Positions 17,303 through 26,599 of a DNA stretch of 64,000 bases are shown one piece after another. The translations under genes and the position numbers were made by a program. Every line of letters starts with the position of its first letter. Within the stretch, counting starts at the first letter, position 1. Location of the stretch: the NCBI RefSeq assembly GCF_005795905.1, contig NZ_VAWE01000001.1:8311501-8375500 (forward strand), read 5' to 3'. Under the pieces are notes generated by a model. The model saw nothing but the letters and a program-made list of their open reading frames with translations. It was not told the origin of the DNA and did not search any database. Source of the DNA: Streptomyces marianii. GTDB taxonomy: Bacteria; Actinomycetota; Actinomycetes; Streptomycetales; Streptomycetaceae.

Positions 17303-17365
17303 GTTGTCCCCCTTCACGTGGGCCGAAATGTGTGAGCCCGCGGCTCCTGCGGAGGCCGATCCGCC

Positions 17366-18697
17366 TCACGCGGGCCGGACCAACTGGCCTTCGCCGAAGG
17401 CCAGATACCGCACCCTTCCGCGCAGCTCCGCTGCCGCCCGGGAGTGCAGGGCCCATGCGTCGTAGACGAGGCCGGGGCTCGCCATCCGCTCGGTGAGCCA
17501 ATGCAGGGAAAGTTGGGTGTATACCCTGTGGTTGGTGCCGATAATGACCAGATTGGCGCCCTCGACGGCCTCTTTGGCTTCCGCGTATGGCTCGTAGCCG
17601 AGAACTCTTTGCCTGTGCTCCGGCACCGACGGGTCGTGCGAGCGGACCGTCAGGTCGGCGTGCCGTGCTCGGAGGTGCGCCACGATCTCGACCGCCGGAG
17701 AGGATCGCTCGTCATCGGTCTCGGGGTGCCCCTTGAACGCGACGCCGAGGAGCGCGACGGCCAGCGGGCCGAACCCGGCGGTGCACCTCACGTGCTCCGT
17801 CAGCTCGTCGGCGACCTGCTCCGGAGTCCGGCGATGGGCCGTGCGGACGCCGCTGAGCAGCTCGGAGGCCGGTGCCCCGTGATCCAGGAAGGCTTGGGAG
17901 AGGATGGCCGTGTCCTTGGGGAGGCAGGATCCGCCGACCGGACCGGCGAAGGGCATGGCCGCCCGCTCGTATCCTGTCGCTGCGGCGTCCCGAACCTCCC
18001 GGGCGCTGACCCCCACGCTCTGGCAGAGCCGGGCGAGTTCGTTGGCGAAGGCGAAAAGGGAGTAGCGATAGGCGTTGCAGGCGAGCTTGACGAGTTCCGC
18101 CGTCTCCAGGTCGGACACCTCGACGATGCTGGGTGTCAGAACACGGAACAGGGCCGCGGCCCGCTCGACCGCTCGGGGGGAACTTGCGGAGACGATCTGA
18201 GGGAGGCTGAGCAGCTCCTGCACGGCTATACCCTGGACGGTCCGCTCCGGGCAGACGGCCAGCTCGACGTCCGCGTGTGTGCGTAGTTCGGCCAGGAGGC
18301 GCCGGGACGTCCCGACCGGCACGGTAGAGCGGAGGATCACCAGGTTCCCGTCGACCGCCATATCGGCCACCGACCTTGTCGCACCCTCCACTTGGCGAAG
18401 GTCGGGCGTGCCGTCGTCGTCCACGGGGGTGCCCACGCACACGATGTACACTTCCACGTCCCGGCCCGGAGGGACGGTGTCCGTCACCGTGAACAGGCCG
18501 CCGTCGATCGCCCCGGCCAGGTCCAGACCTGCCTCCCGTACATGGGGCTCCTTCCGCGCCAACTGCTTGCGCACCGCCTGGTTTCGCTCGACACCGATGA
18601 CCCGGCGACCCTGCGCGGCGAGAGTGACGGCGAGGGTGAGCCCCACGTAGCCGAGACCGATCACACAGACTGCACTGGTCTCTTCGTGCGCTCTCAC
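17366..18697 (-). CDS. Nucleotide-sugar dehydrogenase (UDP-Glc/ManNAc type)
   Basis: The 443-residue protein has an N-terminal Rossmann motif (VCVIGLGYVGLTLAVTLA), the central helix region with LVKLACNAYRYSLFAFANEL, the catalytic Cys in GPVGGSCLPKDT, and a C-terminal domain with LLGVAFKGHPETDDERSSP. These are hallmarks of four-electron UDP-sugar 6-dehydrogenases giving uronic acids. The GTG at 18697 overlaps the TGA of the upstream glycosyltransferase gene (GTGA) and is taken as the start; the frame itself extends further. With the epimerase it should supply an activated uronic acid or derivative. Confidence 0.85.
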   Translation of the reverse strand: MRAHEETSAVCVIGLGYVGLTLAVTLAAQGRRVIGVERNQAVRKQLARKEPHVREAGLDLAGAIDGGLFTVTDTVPPGRDVEVYIVCVGTPVDDDGTPDLRQVEGATRSVADMAVDGNLVILRSTVPVGTSRRLLAELRTHADVELAVCPERTVQGIAVQELLSLPQIVSASSPRAVERAAALFRVLTPSIVEVSDLETAELVKLACNAYRYSLFAFANELARLCQSVGVSAREVRDAAATGYERAAMPFAGPVGGSCLPKDTAILSQAFLDHGAPASELLSGVRTAHRRTPEQVADELTEHVRCTAGFGPLAVALLGVAFKGHPETDDERSSPAVEIVAHLRARHADLTVRSHDPSVPEHRQRVLGYEPYAEAKEAVEGANLVIIGTNHRVYTQLSLHWLTERMASPGLVYDAWALHSRAAAELRGRVRYLAFGEGQLVRPA

Positions 18698-19803
18698 CTC
18701 GGCTCGCTCCCTTCCGAACGGAGAGGCACCGGTGGTCGCAGCATGCGCTGCGGGCGCATGTGGGTTTCCATGGCGTCGAGCAACGACGGCCCCTTGTTCC
18801 ACAAGTTGCGGTGTTTGTGCACCCACTCAGAGGCGGCCGCACCCATGGCCGTCGCCTCCTGTCGGTGGTGGGCCACCCAGCGCAGTCGCTGTGCGACCTC
18901 CCTGACGTCGGGGACGCCGCGTACTCCGCACCGTCCGTAGCCCGGCTCGTCCGCGACTTCCCACGTTCCGGGGCGCACTGGCAGGAGGAGATCACCCGCG
19001 TCCGCGCAGATGTCGCCTTGCCCCTCGGAGGACAGGGCGATGACGGGCAGGCCGGTCGCCATGCCCTCGACGAGGGGAAGGCCGAACCCTTCGCTGCCCA
19101 GGGCGAGCAGGACGTCGGCCTGTTCGTACCAGTGCAGGATGCCGCGGATCATCTCCTGATCGTCGACCAGCTTGATCCGAGGGTCGCTGACGGTCAGGCC
19201 GTACGCCTGGGCGGTCTGGAAGCGGGACTTGATGACAAGTCGCGCGTCCGGGTCGCCCTCGAAGGCCAGTTGCCAGGCGGCGATCGCCTCGGAGACGTGC
19301 TTGCGCGGCAGCACCGTGCCCACGATCAAGGTCGTCACGCCCTCGCGGACCGGGCGGTCGGTCCACGGGTACAGCTCGGGGTCGACACCCTCGGGGATCA
19401 CTTCGACGGGAACGGTCACACCGCTGGAGCGGCACACGTCGGCGACGAAGCGGGTCGGTACGACGACCGCGCGGGCGCGGTTCAGCTTGCGTGGCCAGTC
19501 GGCGGGCAGCTCGCTCGACTCCCACATGGTGTGCACGAAGTGCTCGGTCCCCGCGTACAGCTCGAGCTCAGGCTCCAGAGCAGCGGAGAAGAGAACGGGC
19601 CCTTCCTCGTACGGTCTGGAGTTCATGAGCAGGTCGTGCATCTCCGGAGACAGGCCCTCGGGGAATACCTTGATGGGGATGATGTTGACCCGGGCGCCTT
19701 CTCGAGCCATTCCTCGGGCGGCGTACTCCGCCAGGCTCCCATAGCCATCCGCTACGAGGAAATGTGCCACCAGGTTTACTGGCACAGGGGCTTTCTCATT
19801 CAC
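18694..19803 (-). CDS. Glycosyltransferase, GT4-like (first copy)
   Basis: The 369-residue GT-B protein begins VNEKAPVPVNLVAHFLVADG and contains VVPTRFVADVCRSSGV, TLIVGTVLPRKHVSEA and LLALGSEGFGLPLVEGMATG. It shares its architecture with the product of 15243-16286; in the donor half the two genes are nearly identical over more than 100 bp. It is the first gene of the minus-strand sugar operon and is divergent from the biosynthetic operon. The GTG at 19803 is the best start because the preceding open frame lacks codon bias, although the ribosome binding site is weak. Confidence 0.8.
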   Translation of the reverse strand: MNEKAPVPVNLVAHFLVADGYGSLAEYAARGMAREGARVNIIPIKVFPEGLSPEMHDLLMNSRPYEEGPVLFSAALEPELELYAGTEHFVHTMWESSELPADWPRKLNRARAVVVPTRFVADVCRSSGVTVPVEVIPEGVDPELYPWTDRPVREGVTTLIVGTVLPRKHVSEAIAAWQLAFEGDPDARLVIKSRFQTAQAYGLTVSDPRIKLVDDQEMIRGILHWYEQADVLLALGSEGFGLPLVEGMATGLPVIALSSEGQGDICADAGDLLLPVRPGTWEVADEPGYGRCGVRGVPDVREVAQRLRWVAHHRQEATAMGAAASEWVHKHRNLWNKGPSLLDAMETHMRPQRMLRPPVPLRSEGSEPR

Positions 19804-20245
19804 GATGCGATGGTCCCGCTTTCCGCTTGTGGCTGTCGGACGCACTGCCGCGACCACCCCCTGGGCATAGGAAAGAGCAAGCCCCGGGAGGAGTGCATCT
19901 GACCCATGCTCGGCAACATCATGCCTCTGACCAGTAACTTCTTGGCGAAGGTGCAAGGTCGTTCGAGGTGACCCTTCGGGACGCTAAGCAACTAATGCGA
20001 ATTAGTCAACAGCCCAGTACCTGCCGCTTGCCAGGGGCCTTCTCCCGTTACGCCCACCGTCAGGTCCGATGCTTGACCGTGCGTCAGAAGGTGCTCTAGC
20101 GTGACGGTCGTTTCATTCGGAACGGAGTTCGACGCCGCCGGGATGTCTTCTATTTCTCCGTCGTCGACGGCGAGCAAGGAGCCGCTGCGGACATCTGAAT
20201 GACGTGCGAATCCAGGACTGTCACGGGAGGAACGGTGGAGCGTTG
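19804..20245. promoter_or_regulatory. Divergent promoter region of sugar and biosynthetic operons
   Basis: These 440 bp separate two divergent operons and have lower coding bias than their neighbours. A short palindrome, CTAATGCGAATTAG (about 19993-20006), lies in the AT-richer centre and is a candidate operator. A 61-residue open frame on the minus strand (19992-20177) has no ATG and no ribosome binding site and is not called. No regulator gene is adjacent. Confidence 0.45.
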
Positions 20246-21031
20246 GTGGACGAGCGAATAGCCGTGGTGACGGGGGCCGCCGGCGGAATCGGGTCGGCCA
20301 CGGCCCGGTACCTGGCGCGTGCGGGCGCTGCGGTCGCCCTCATCGACGTCAAGGCCGAGAGCATCACCGGCCTCGCCGCGGAGATCACCGCCGCGGGAGG
20401 CCGTGCGCTGCCCGTCCGGTGCGACGTCACCGACCCGACACAGGTCACGGCGATGGTGCGAACTGTCGCCCGGGAGTTCGGCGCTCCGCACATCCTGGTC
20501 AACAACGCGGGCGTCCTCAGGGACGGTGCCCTGCACCTCATGTCCGAGACCGACTGGGACGCGGTCCACTCCGTGAACCTGCGCGGGGCTTTCCTGTGCG
20601 CCAGAGCCGTGTACAAGCATATGGCCAGGGCCCGCTGGGGACGCGTGCTCAACCTGTCGAGCGTCTTCGCGCTCGGCTCCGTGGGTCAGGTCAACTACGC
20701 GACGGCGCAAGCGGGGTTGGAGGGAATGACCCGTGCGCTGGCCGTGGAACTCGGCCCGTTCGGCATCACGGTCAACGCCGTGGCCCCGGGACTCATCGAG
20801 ACCCCGCCGGCCGAAGGCGCCGACGGCCTTATGGGAGCAGACGGCGTCCGGTCGGCGTTGGTCGCCGACACGGCACCCCTGCGGCGGACCGGACGCCCGG
20901 AGGACGTGGCGGCGACGCTCGCCTTCCTCGCCGGGGACGGTGCTTCGTACATCACGGGTCAGACGATCCACGTCGACGGTGGGCTGCCCCTGGGGCGACT
21001 GCCCCTCAACGTGTGCGGGGTGGGAAATTGA
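20246..21031 (+). CDS. SDR oxidoreductase, FabG-like, catalytic Lys replaced
   Basis: The 261-residue protein has the cofactor motif VVTGAAGGIGSATA, the NNAG motif (LVNNAGVLRDG), a catalytic Ser (VLNLSSVFAL) and a catalytic Tyr at about residue 151. In the active-site motif YxxxK the Lys is Gln (Y-A-T-A-Q155). FabG-type enzymes reduce 3-oxoacyl-ACP; loss of the Lys suggests altered or lost activity, or a changed proton relay. The GTG at 20246 (VDERIAVV) follows GGTGGAG by five bases; a TTG at 20243 is possible. It is the first gene of the operon, and its TGA overlaps the next ATG by one base. Confidence 0.8.
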   Translation: MDERIAVVTGAAGGIGSATARYLARAGAAVALIDVKAESITGLAAEITAAGGRALPVRCDVTDPTQVTAMVRTVAREFGAPHILVNNAGVLRDGALHLMSETDWDAVHSVNLRGAFLCARAVYKHMARARWGRVLNLSSVFALGSVGQVNYATAQAGLEGMTRALAVELGPFGITVNAVAPGLIETPPAEGADGLMGADGVRSALVADTAPLRRTGRPEDVAATLAFLAGDGASYITGQTIHVDGGLPLGRLPLNVCGVGN

Positions 21032-22479
21032 TGCACCGGCATGTGGAACGGCATGCGGCCGGTCGGCCCGAAGCACCCGCCGTGCACGTCTTCAGCGCGG
21101 GCCGATGGGTGGGCACCGACTGGCTACGGCTGCGCGACATGGCGGCAGGGGTGAGCGAACACGCCCGCCGCGCGTATCGGACCGGTGCGCCCGTGCTTCT
21201 GGCCCTCGACAACTCCGCCGAGAGCATCGCGGTGTTCCTCGGCCTCACGTCGGCCTCGGTCGATGTCCTGTGCCTGGAGGCGGACCCGTCGCGGGGCGAG
21301 ATGCAGCAGGCGCTGGCGCGGCGCATCGGCGCCGGGGCCTCCATCGGTCCGGCTGGTGGCGACAGCGTCCTGGCGTACACGGACGTGATGGACACGGCCA
21401 AGGGGCCGCTGGAGGCGCCGGACCGGAACCCCGAGATCCTCGGCATGACCTCGGGTTCCACCGGCGAGCCGCGGATCGTGCGTCAGAACCTCGCCAACGT
21501 CGAGCGCGGCGGCTGCATCTACCGCGACACGTACGGCTACACGGCGCGCGACAGCCTGCTCGGTCCGATTCCGATCGCTCACTCCTTCGCCATGATGGGT
21601 CTGCTCGCCGGCGCCCTGGTGTCCGGCGCCCGCATGTTCACCATGCCCCGCTTCAGTGTCAGCGCGGTGCACACGGCCATCGACGAAGGCGCCACCGTGC
21701 TACTGGGCACTCCCATGATCTACCGCATCCTCGGCATGGCGTCGCGACCGATGGGGCACACGTCTTCCCTGCGCGCCCTGCTGTCGTCGGGCGGACCGCT
21801 TCCGACGGACACGCGGGCACGGGCGGAGCACGTGTTCGCCCTGCCGGTGCGCGAGATCTACGGAAGTACGGAGGCGGGCGTGATCGCCTGCCAGTACGAC
21901 CGCGAAGAACCGTGGCCGGCCGGGGGCGCGGGCCGGATCCACCCTTCGACGAGATGGCGGCTGCGGCCCGCGGGGATTGCGGGTGTGCCGGCGGAGGCCG
22001 GGTGGCTGCACGTGCGCACAGCCACCCTGTTCGCCGGATACCTCGGCGGTGACGACGGGCTGGACGCGAACGGCCTCTACGACACCGGAGACTTGGTCAG
22101 CGTCGACCCCCGCGGCGACCTGACGGTCCTGGCCCGCAAGTCCAGCTTCATCAATGTCGGAGGGCGCAAGGTCGAGCCCGCCCGGGTGAGCGGCGTCCTG
22201 GAGGCGTGTACCGCCGTCGCGGAAGCACACGTCTTCGGCCACGAGGAGGACGGTGAGGAGTCGGTGCACGCGGCCGTCGTGCTGCGAGCCCCGCACGCCT
22301 CGGTTGCCGATGTGCTGGCCTTCTGCCGCGAGCGGCTTGCCGCCTATGAAGTGCCGCACCACGTCCACGTCCTGTCGGCCCTGCCACGGACCACGTTGGG
22401 GAAGGCGGATCTCATCGCGATCAAGCAGGCGTGCGCCCTGTCCTCAGCGGCTGGCGCGGGCGACGGGAGTGGGCGGTGA
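21031..22479 (+). CDS. AMP-binding acyl/amino-acid ligase (adenylation enzyme)
   Basis: The 482-residue stand-alone ANL-superfamily enzyme has core motifs in order: MTSGSTGEP (phosphate loop), REIYGSTEAGV, YDTGDLV, INVGGRKVEP and, near the end, ALPRTTLGKAD with the catalytic Lys. It activates a carboxylic acid as an adenylate and loads CoA or a carrier protein. No carrier or condensation domain is fused. The start is the ATG at 21031 overlapping the SDR stop (TGATG). A carrier protein gene is convergent immediately downstream. Its substrate cannot be read from sequence; with a histidine ammonia-lyase in the same operon, urocanate is one candidate. Confidence 0.85.
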   Translation: MHRHVERHAAGRPEAPAVHVFSAGRWVGTDWLRLRDMAAGVSEHARRAYRTGAPVLLALDNSAESIAVFLGLTSASVDVLCLEADPSRGEMQQALARRIGAGASIGPAGGDSVLAYTDVMDTAKGPLEAPDRNPEILGMTSGSTGEPRIVRQNLANVERGGCIYRDTYGYTARDSLLGPIPIAHSFAMMGLLAGALVSGARMFTMPRFSVSAVHTAIDEGATVLLGTPMIYRILGMASRPMGHTSSLRALLSSGGPLPTDTRARAEHVFALPVREIYGSTEAGVIACQYDREEPWPAGGAGRIHPSTRWRLRPAGIAGVPAEAGWLHVRTATLFAGYLGGDDGLDANGLYDTGDLVSVDPRGDLTVLARKSSFINVGGRKVEPARVSGVLEACTAVAEAHVFGHEEDGEESVHAAVVLRAPHASVADVLAFCRERLAAYEVPHHVHVLSALPRTTLGKADLIAIKQACALSSAAGAGDGSGR

Positions 22480-22498
22480 TCCTCCGGTCCTGTCGCGA

Positions 22499-22804
22499 TC
22501 AGGTTGCCGGGGGCCGGGACTCGGCAACCACAACGGCCGCGAGATGGCCCGGAGTCGCCTGGTCGAACACGGCGGTCACCAGGGCCGCCCGCAAGCGCTC
22601 GGCGGCATCTCCCTCGACCGGGTGCCAGCGGTCGACGAGCCTATTGATCAGATCCACCGCTCGCAGCGAGTCGCCCCCGCTCGCTGCGAAGTCCTCATCG
22701 GGCGTCAGCGGCACACGACTGAGAATGTCGCCCATCTCCGCACCGATGACCCGGGATATGCCGTCGACATCGCTGAACGCCTCGTTGGCTGCTCCATTGA
22801 ACAT
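22499..22804 (-). CDS. Acyl/peptidyl carrier protein
   Basis: The 101-residue protein has the carrier motif DFAASGGDSLRAVDL with the phosphopantetheine-accepting Ser at about residue 46. The GGDS form resembles NRPS carriers more than fatty-acid ACPs. It is the only minus-strand gene inside the plus-strand biosynthetic operon: its end lies 20 bp from the end of the AMP-ligase and its start is divergent from the KAS III gene. It probably receives the acid activated by the ligase and is primed by the PPTase at 30998-31750. The start ATG has no strong ribosome binding site. Confidence 0.8.
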   Translation of the reverse strand: MFNGAANEAFSDVDGISRVIGAEMGDILSRVPLTPDEDFAASGGDSLRAVDLINRLVDRWHPVEGDAAERLRAALVTAVFDQATPGHLAAVVVAESRPPAT

Positions 22805-22876
22805 GGCCGCAATGGTAGACGGATTCCCGGGAAACGAACACCCCGTCCATTGTGCGAAGTCGGGGAGGGGAGCGTC

Positions 22877-23818
22877 TTGACAGTGCTCCGAGAAATTTGC
22901 GGATACTGGCCCGAGAACTCCCTCCCGGCCCGGGAGTTCCTGCAGCGCAGCGGCTTCCCCGAATCGCGTATCAAGCTCTATGAGCGGTACTTCGGATTCT
23001 CACGGATCCGAGTCTCCGAGGAAGACGACACGACACGACAACTCTTGGCCGCGGCGCGTGGCCTGGCAGGACTGCGAGGAAACGGGCACCGCGTTCGCTA
23101 CGTCCTCCAGGGCCGCACGATGCCCGTGGGCGCTCCCTATCCGCACAGCACCGTGCACCAGGTGCGCGACGCCCTCGGACTGCACGGTGCACACGCCTTC
23201 TGCGTGACCCAGCACGCCTGCGCATCGGGCTTGCTCGCCGTCGAACTCGCCGGGCGGCTGCTGGCGGCCGACGGCGATCCTCAGGCGCTCGCCCTCGTCC
23301 TGACGGGGGAGAAGGTGTTCACTGAAGGTGCCCGTGTGATCCCCGACACCGGGGTGATGGGGGAATCCGCAGCGGCCGTTCTCGTAGGACTGAGCGGTCC
23401 GGGCGACCGCCTGCTGGGCTATGCGACGCAGACCTGCGGCGCCTTCGAGGACGGCATGGACATGACCCAGGAGGCGGCCGAAGCGTTCCAGGAGGTATAT
23501 CCGAAGGTGCTGGCGGACGTCATCAGGTCCGCCCTGGCGGGCGCCGGCCTGGCCATCGGGGACATCGACCTCATCCTGCCGCACAACGTCAATCGGCTGT
23601 CCTGGATTCCGGTCCTCAGGGAGCTCGGAATGCGCGGCGCCGACCGCCTCTTCACGGAGAACATCGCGGAAATCGGGCACTGCTTCGGCGCGGACCCCTT
23701 CCTCAATCACGTGTCTGCCCGGGAAGCAGGACGATTGATTCCGGGGAGCCGGTACGTGATGACCGCTGTCGGGCTCGGTGCGACGTTCTCCGCCATGGCA
23801 TTCGAACACGGGAAGTGA
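22877..23818 (+). CDS. 3-oxoacyl-ACP synthase III-like (KAS III)
   Basis: The 313-residue thiolase-fold protein has an active-site Cys at about residue 115 (VTQHACASGLLAVEL) and a His in LPHNVNRLSW. The usual third residue, Asn in a GNT motif, appears to be His here (EIGHCFGADPFLN). KAS III enzymes condense an acyl group with malonyl-ACP, and FabH-like relatives also form esters or amides. The TTG at 22877 is chosen because GGGGAGGGGAG sits just upstream; the GTG at 22883 is an alternative. It is followed by the ATP-grasp gene after 9 bp. Confidence 0.75.
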   Translation: MTVLREICGYWPENSLPAREFLQRSGFPESRIKLYERYFGFSRIRVSEEDDTTRQLLAAARGLAGLRGNGHRVRYVLQGRTMPVGAPYPHSTVHQVRDALGLHGAHAFCVTQHACASGLLAVELAGRLLAADGDPQALALVLTGEKVFTEGARVIPDTGVMGESAAAVLVGLSGPGDRLLGYATQTCGAFEDGMDMTQEAAEAFQEVYPKVLADVIRSALAGAGLAIGDIDLILPHNVNRLSWIPVLRELGMRGADRLFTENIAEIGHCFGADPFLNHVSAREAGRLIPGSRYVMTAVGLGATFSAMAFEHGK

Positions 23819-23827
23819 GTCAGGAAA

Positions 23828-25249
23828 GTGAGTGCCGAGAAGATTTCTGTCAGCACGAATGCCGCAGAATGCTGGCCCACCCGGATACGTGACGTGCTCG
23901 CCGGATCCGCGGACACGCCCATGGTGCTCCTCGGTAACTTCGGGGTCGAGGACCAATGGGCCGCGGACGAACCGGGGCTGCCTCGGATCGCGGTGAGCGC
24001 GACCCGCGAGATCGCCCACCGCATGGACGAGTTCTGTCTGCTGTTGGCAGGAGCCCAGGATCATGTGCTCCTCAAGTCGACGCCCGACGACGGCCACCTG
24101 GCGCACCTCGCGGCACTGGGATTCGAGCTGCCGCGCGTACTGACCCCTGCTCTCCAGGACCCGGACCGGACAGTCACCGAGGACGTGCTTGCCGACCCTG
24201 CCCTCCTCAAGGAGATCGGATCGCTCCCCGGCAGCCCTTTGCTGTGGCCCCACGGGGTGTCCGAGCGGGAGGAGCTTCTCGCCGAGAGCGCCGGTCTGCC
24301 CCTCGCCTGCCCGTCCGCGCGGATCTGCAAAACGGTCAACGGCAAGGCCTACAGCAGAAGGATCGCCGACGAGCTGGGCTTGCGTCAGGCGCAGGGCTGG
24401 ATATGCCGGACCGTGAGCGAACTGCACAGCGCCGCCGCCGGGGCCGGGCATCTCCTGGACCGCGGAGGCACGGTCGTGATGAAGGACTCCTACGGAGTGT
24501 CGGGCAAAGGGCTGCTCGTCCTCTCCGACCGGTCAGCTCTGGAACGTGTCGTACGGAAGATCGCTCGACGGGGGGAGCGGACGGGCGACGACCGCGTGAA
24601 CATGGTCGTCGAGACGTGGGTGGCCAAGAAGACCGACCTGAACTACCAGTTCACCATCGACAGGGCCGGCAACTGCACGTTCGACTTCGTGCGGGAGGCC
24701 GTCACGGAGGGCGGCGTCCACAAGGGCCACCGCATTCCGGCCCGCCTCGACAGCGACCAGGGTGCGGAGCTCGCGGAGGCGTCGCGCAGGATCGGGGCCC
24801 GGCTCCACGCCGATGGCTATGTCGGCGCGGTCGGCGTCGACGCCATGGTGGACCCGGACGGCGGGCTGTACCCCATCGTGGAGATCAACGCCCGCAACAA
24901 CATGTCGACGTATCAGGAACGCGTTCGCGAGCGCCTCATTCCCGGTGGCCGAGTAGCACTCGCCACCCAGTACCCCCTCACTCTCAGCGTCCATCTGCCG
25001 TTCGACTGCCTGGCCGACCGGCTCCGGGACACGCTGATGACGCCCGAGTCACCCGAGGGTCTCCTCGTCAGCAACTTCGCCACCGTCAACGCGGCTGAGC
25101 ACCGGCTCTTGGCCGATGGCCGGGAGGCCTTCGACGGTCGCCTGTACGGAATCGTCGTGGCAGACAGCGACGACCGTCTCACCGCCCTCGACCAGCAGAT
25201 CGCCGCACACATCACGGCCATAACGGAGGAGAACGGGCATGGTCACTGA
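23828..25249 (+). CDS. ATP-grasp ligase (BtrJ-like)
   Basis: The 473-residue protein has an ATP-grasp core in its second half: VVMKDSYGVSGKGLLVLSD (nucleotide-binding Lys and Gly loop), NMVVETWVAKKTDLNYQF and the metal-binding VEINARNNMSTYQ. Together with the PLP decarboxylase and carrier protein directly downstream it mirrors the butirosin trio BtrJ-BtrK-BtrI, in which BtrJ ligates L-glutamate to the carrier protein. I therefore infer amino-acid loading onto the carrier at 26600-26884. GTG start with AGGAAAG upstream; it overlaps the decarboxylase start by 11 bp. Confidence 0.75.
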   Translation: MSAEKISVSTNAAECWPTRIRDVLAGSADTPMVLLGNFGVEDQWAADEPGLPRIAVSATREIAHRMDEFCLLLAGAQDHVLLKSTPDDGHLAHLAALGFELPRVLTPALQDPDRTVTEDVLADPALLKEIGSLPGSPLLWPHGVSEREELLAESAGLPLACPSARICKTVNGKAYSRRIADELGLRQAQGWICRTVSELHSAAAGAGHLLDRGGTVVMKDSYGVSGKGLLVLSDRSALERVVRKIARRGERTGDDRVNMVVETWVAKKTDLNYQFTIDRAGNCTFDFVREAVTEGGVHKGHRIPARLDSDQGAELAEASRRIGARLHADGYVGAVGVDAMVDPDGGLYPIVEINARNNMSTYQERVRERLIPGGRVALATQYPLTLSVHLPFDCLADRLRDTLMTPESPEGLLVSNFATVNAAEHRLLADGREAFDGRLYGIVVADSDDRLTALDQQIAAHITAITEENGHGH

Positions 25250-26552
25250 CACCTCGCGCGCCGCTGAAGCCCATGTCCAGGGCCTTTCCGTGAAGGATCT
25301 GGCGGCCGAGTTCGGCACTCCGCTCTACGTCTACGACGCGGAGGCGATAACCCGCCAGTACCAGGAACTGAGAGACCTGCTCCATGCCCGCCTGGAGATC
25401 TTCTACTCGTTCAAGGCCAACCCCAACGCCGCGATCTGCGCCCTGCTCGGTTCCCTGGGTGCATGCGCGGAGGTCTCCTCGCTGGCCGAACTGACCACGG
25501 CACGACGGGCCGGATTCAGTCCCGACAACATCGTGTTCCCCGGCCCCGGCAAGAGCACCGACGAGCTCATCGCCTGTCTGGACGCGGGGATCGCGGCACT
25601 CGTCTGCGAGTCCCTGGACGAGCTGGCCCTCATCGACCGACTCGCCTCCGAACGGGGTGTCACCGCGCGGGTGGCGCTCCGCGTCAACCCGAACTTCTCC
25701 GTCAAGGGCGCCAAGCTCGTGATGAGCGGCACCAGCAGGCAGTTCGGCATCGACCAAGAAACACTACTCGCCCAGCGGGACCTGGCAGCGCGCTTCCCCT
25801 CGGTGCGCCTGATCGGCGTCCACATCTACATGGGGACGCGGGTCCTGGAAGAGCGTGTCGTTGCCGAGCACACCGGGCGGATCCTGGATGCGGCCGAGCA
25901 ACTCGCCGCCGCGCTCGACTTCCCTCTTGAACTCGTCGACATCGGGGGCGGTCTGGGCGTGCCGTACTTCGACGGCGAGCGTGCCCTGGATCCAGCGGCT
26001 CTCACGGCACTGCTGAACCCGCTTGTCGAGAAGTTCATCGCCGGCCACCCCCGGACGCGGATCATCATGGAACTCGGTCGCTACCTCACGGCGCCCGCGG
26101 GTACCTACCTCACCCGAGTGCGCTATCTCAAAGAATCGCGAGGCGAGCGGTTCGCGATCGTCGACGGCGGCACGCACCACCACATGGCGGCGGTCGGCAT
26201 CGGATCCTTCGTCAAGCGCAACTTCCCGATGCGGCTGCTGAACCGCACGGCTACCGAAGAGGACCAGGCCTGGAACATCGCCGGTCCCCTCTGCACGCCC
26301 AACGACACGCTGGGAAGGAAAGTGGCCCTGCCGCCCCTGCGAGTCGGTGACCTCATCGGTGTACTGCAATCCGGCGCCTACGGGCCGAGCGCGTCGCCCG
26401 TTCTCTTCCTCAGCCACGGCCACCCCGCCGAGGTCCTCGTCCATGAAGGCCGGGCCCTGTTGGTGCGGGCCCGCGACGGAATCGACGACCTGCTCGGCAA
26501 GCAGTACAGCTACGACTTCACCAGCGCCGACGGCCGGGCAAGCGCGGGCTGA
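25239..26552 (+). CDS. PLP-dependent decarboxylase (BtrK/LysA-like, fold III)
   Basis: The 437-residue protein is an alanine-racemase-fold decarboxylase: PLP lysine at about residue 59 in FYSFKANPN, the phosphate-binding loop DIGGGLGVPYF, and the C-terminal QSGAYGPSASPVLFLSH with ELGRYLTAPAG. The QSGAYG ending and the neighbours fit L-glutamyl-carrier-protein decarboxylase (BtrK), which makes a gamma-aminobutyryl thioester, better than diaminopimelate decarboxylase. Carrier-bound substrate is inferred from the adjacent ATP-grasp and carrier genes. ATG start inside the end of the ATP-grasp gene indicates translational coupling. Confidence 0.8.
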   Translation: MVTDTSRAAEAHVQGLSVKDLAAEFGTPLYVYDAEAITRQYQELRDLLHARLEIFYSFKANPNAAICALLGSLGACAEVSSLAELTTARRAGFSPDNIVFPGPGKSTDELIACLDAGIAALVCESLDELALIDRLASERGVTARVALRVNPNFSVKGAKLVMSGTSRQFGIDQETLLAQRDLAARFPSVRLIGVHIYMGTRVLEERVVAEHTGRILDAAEQLAAALDFPLELVDIGGGLGVPYFDGERALDPAALTALLNPLVEKFIAGHPRTRIIMELGRYLTAPAGTYLTRVRYLKESRGERFAIVDGGTHHHMAAVGIGSFVKRNFPMRLLNRTATEEDQAWNIAGPLCTPNDTLGRKVALPPLRVGDLIGVLQSGAYGPSASPVLFLSHGHPAEVLVHEGRALLVRARDGIDDLLGKQYSYDFTSADGRASAG

Positions 26553-26599
26553 CGGCACAACCGAGACCGCCTGGACGAAGAAGGAGAGAGAAGACCACG

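Noticed and set aside
19992..20177. 61-residue minus-strand frame that could be a second peptide precursor
   Set aside because: It needs a TTG start, has no ribosome binding site, weak G/C third-position bias, and lies in a divergent promoter region.
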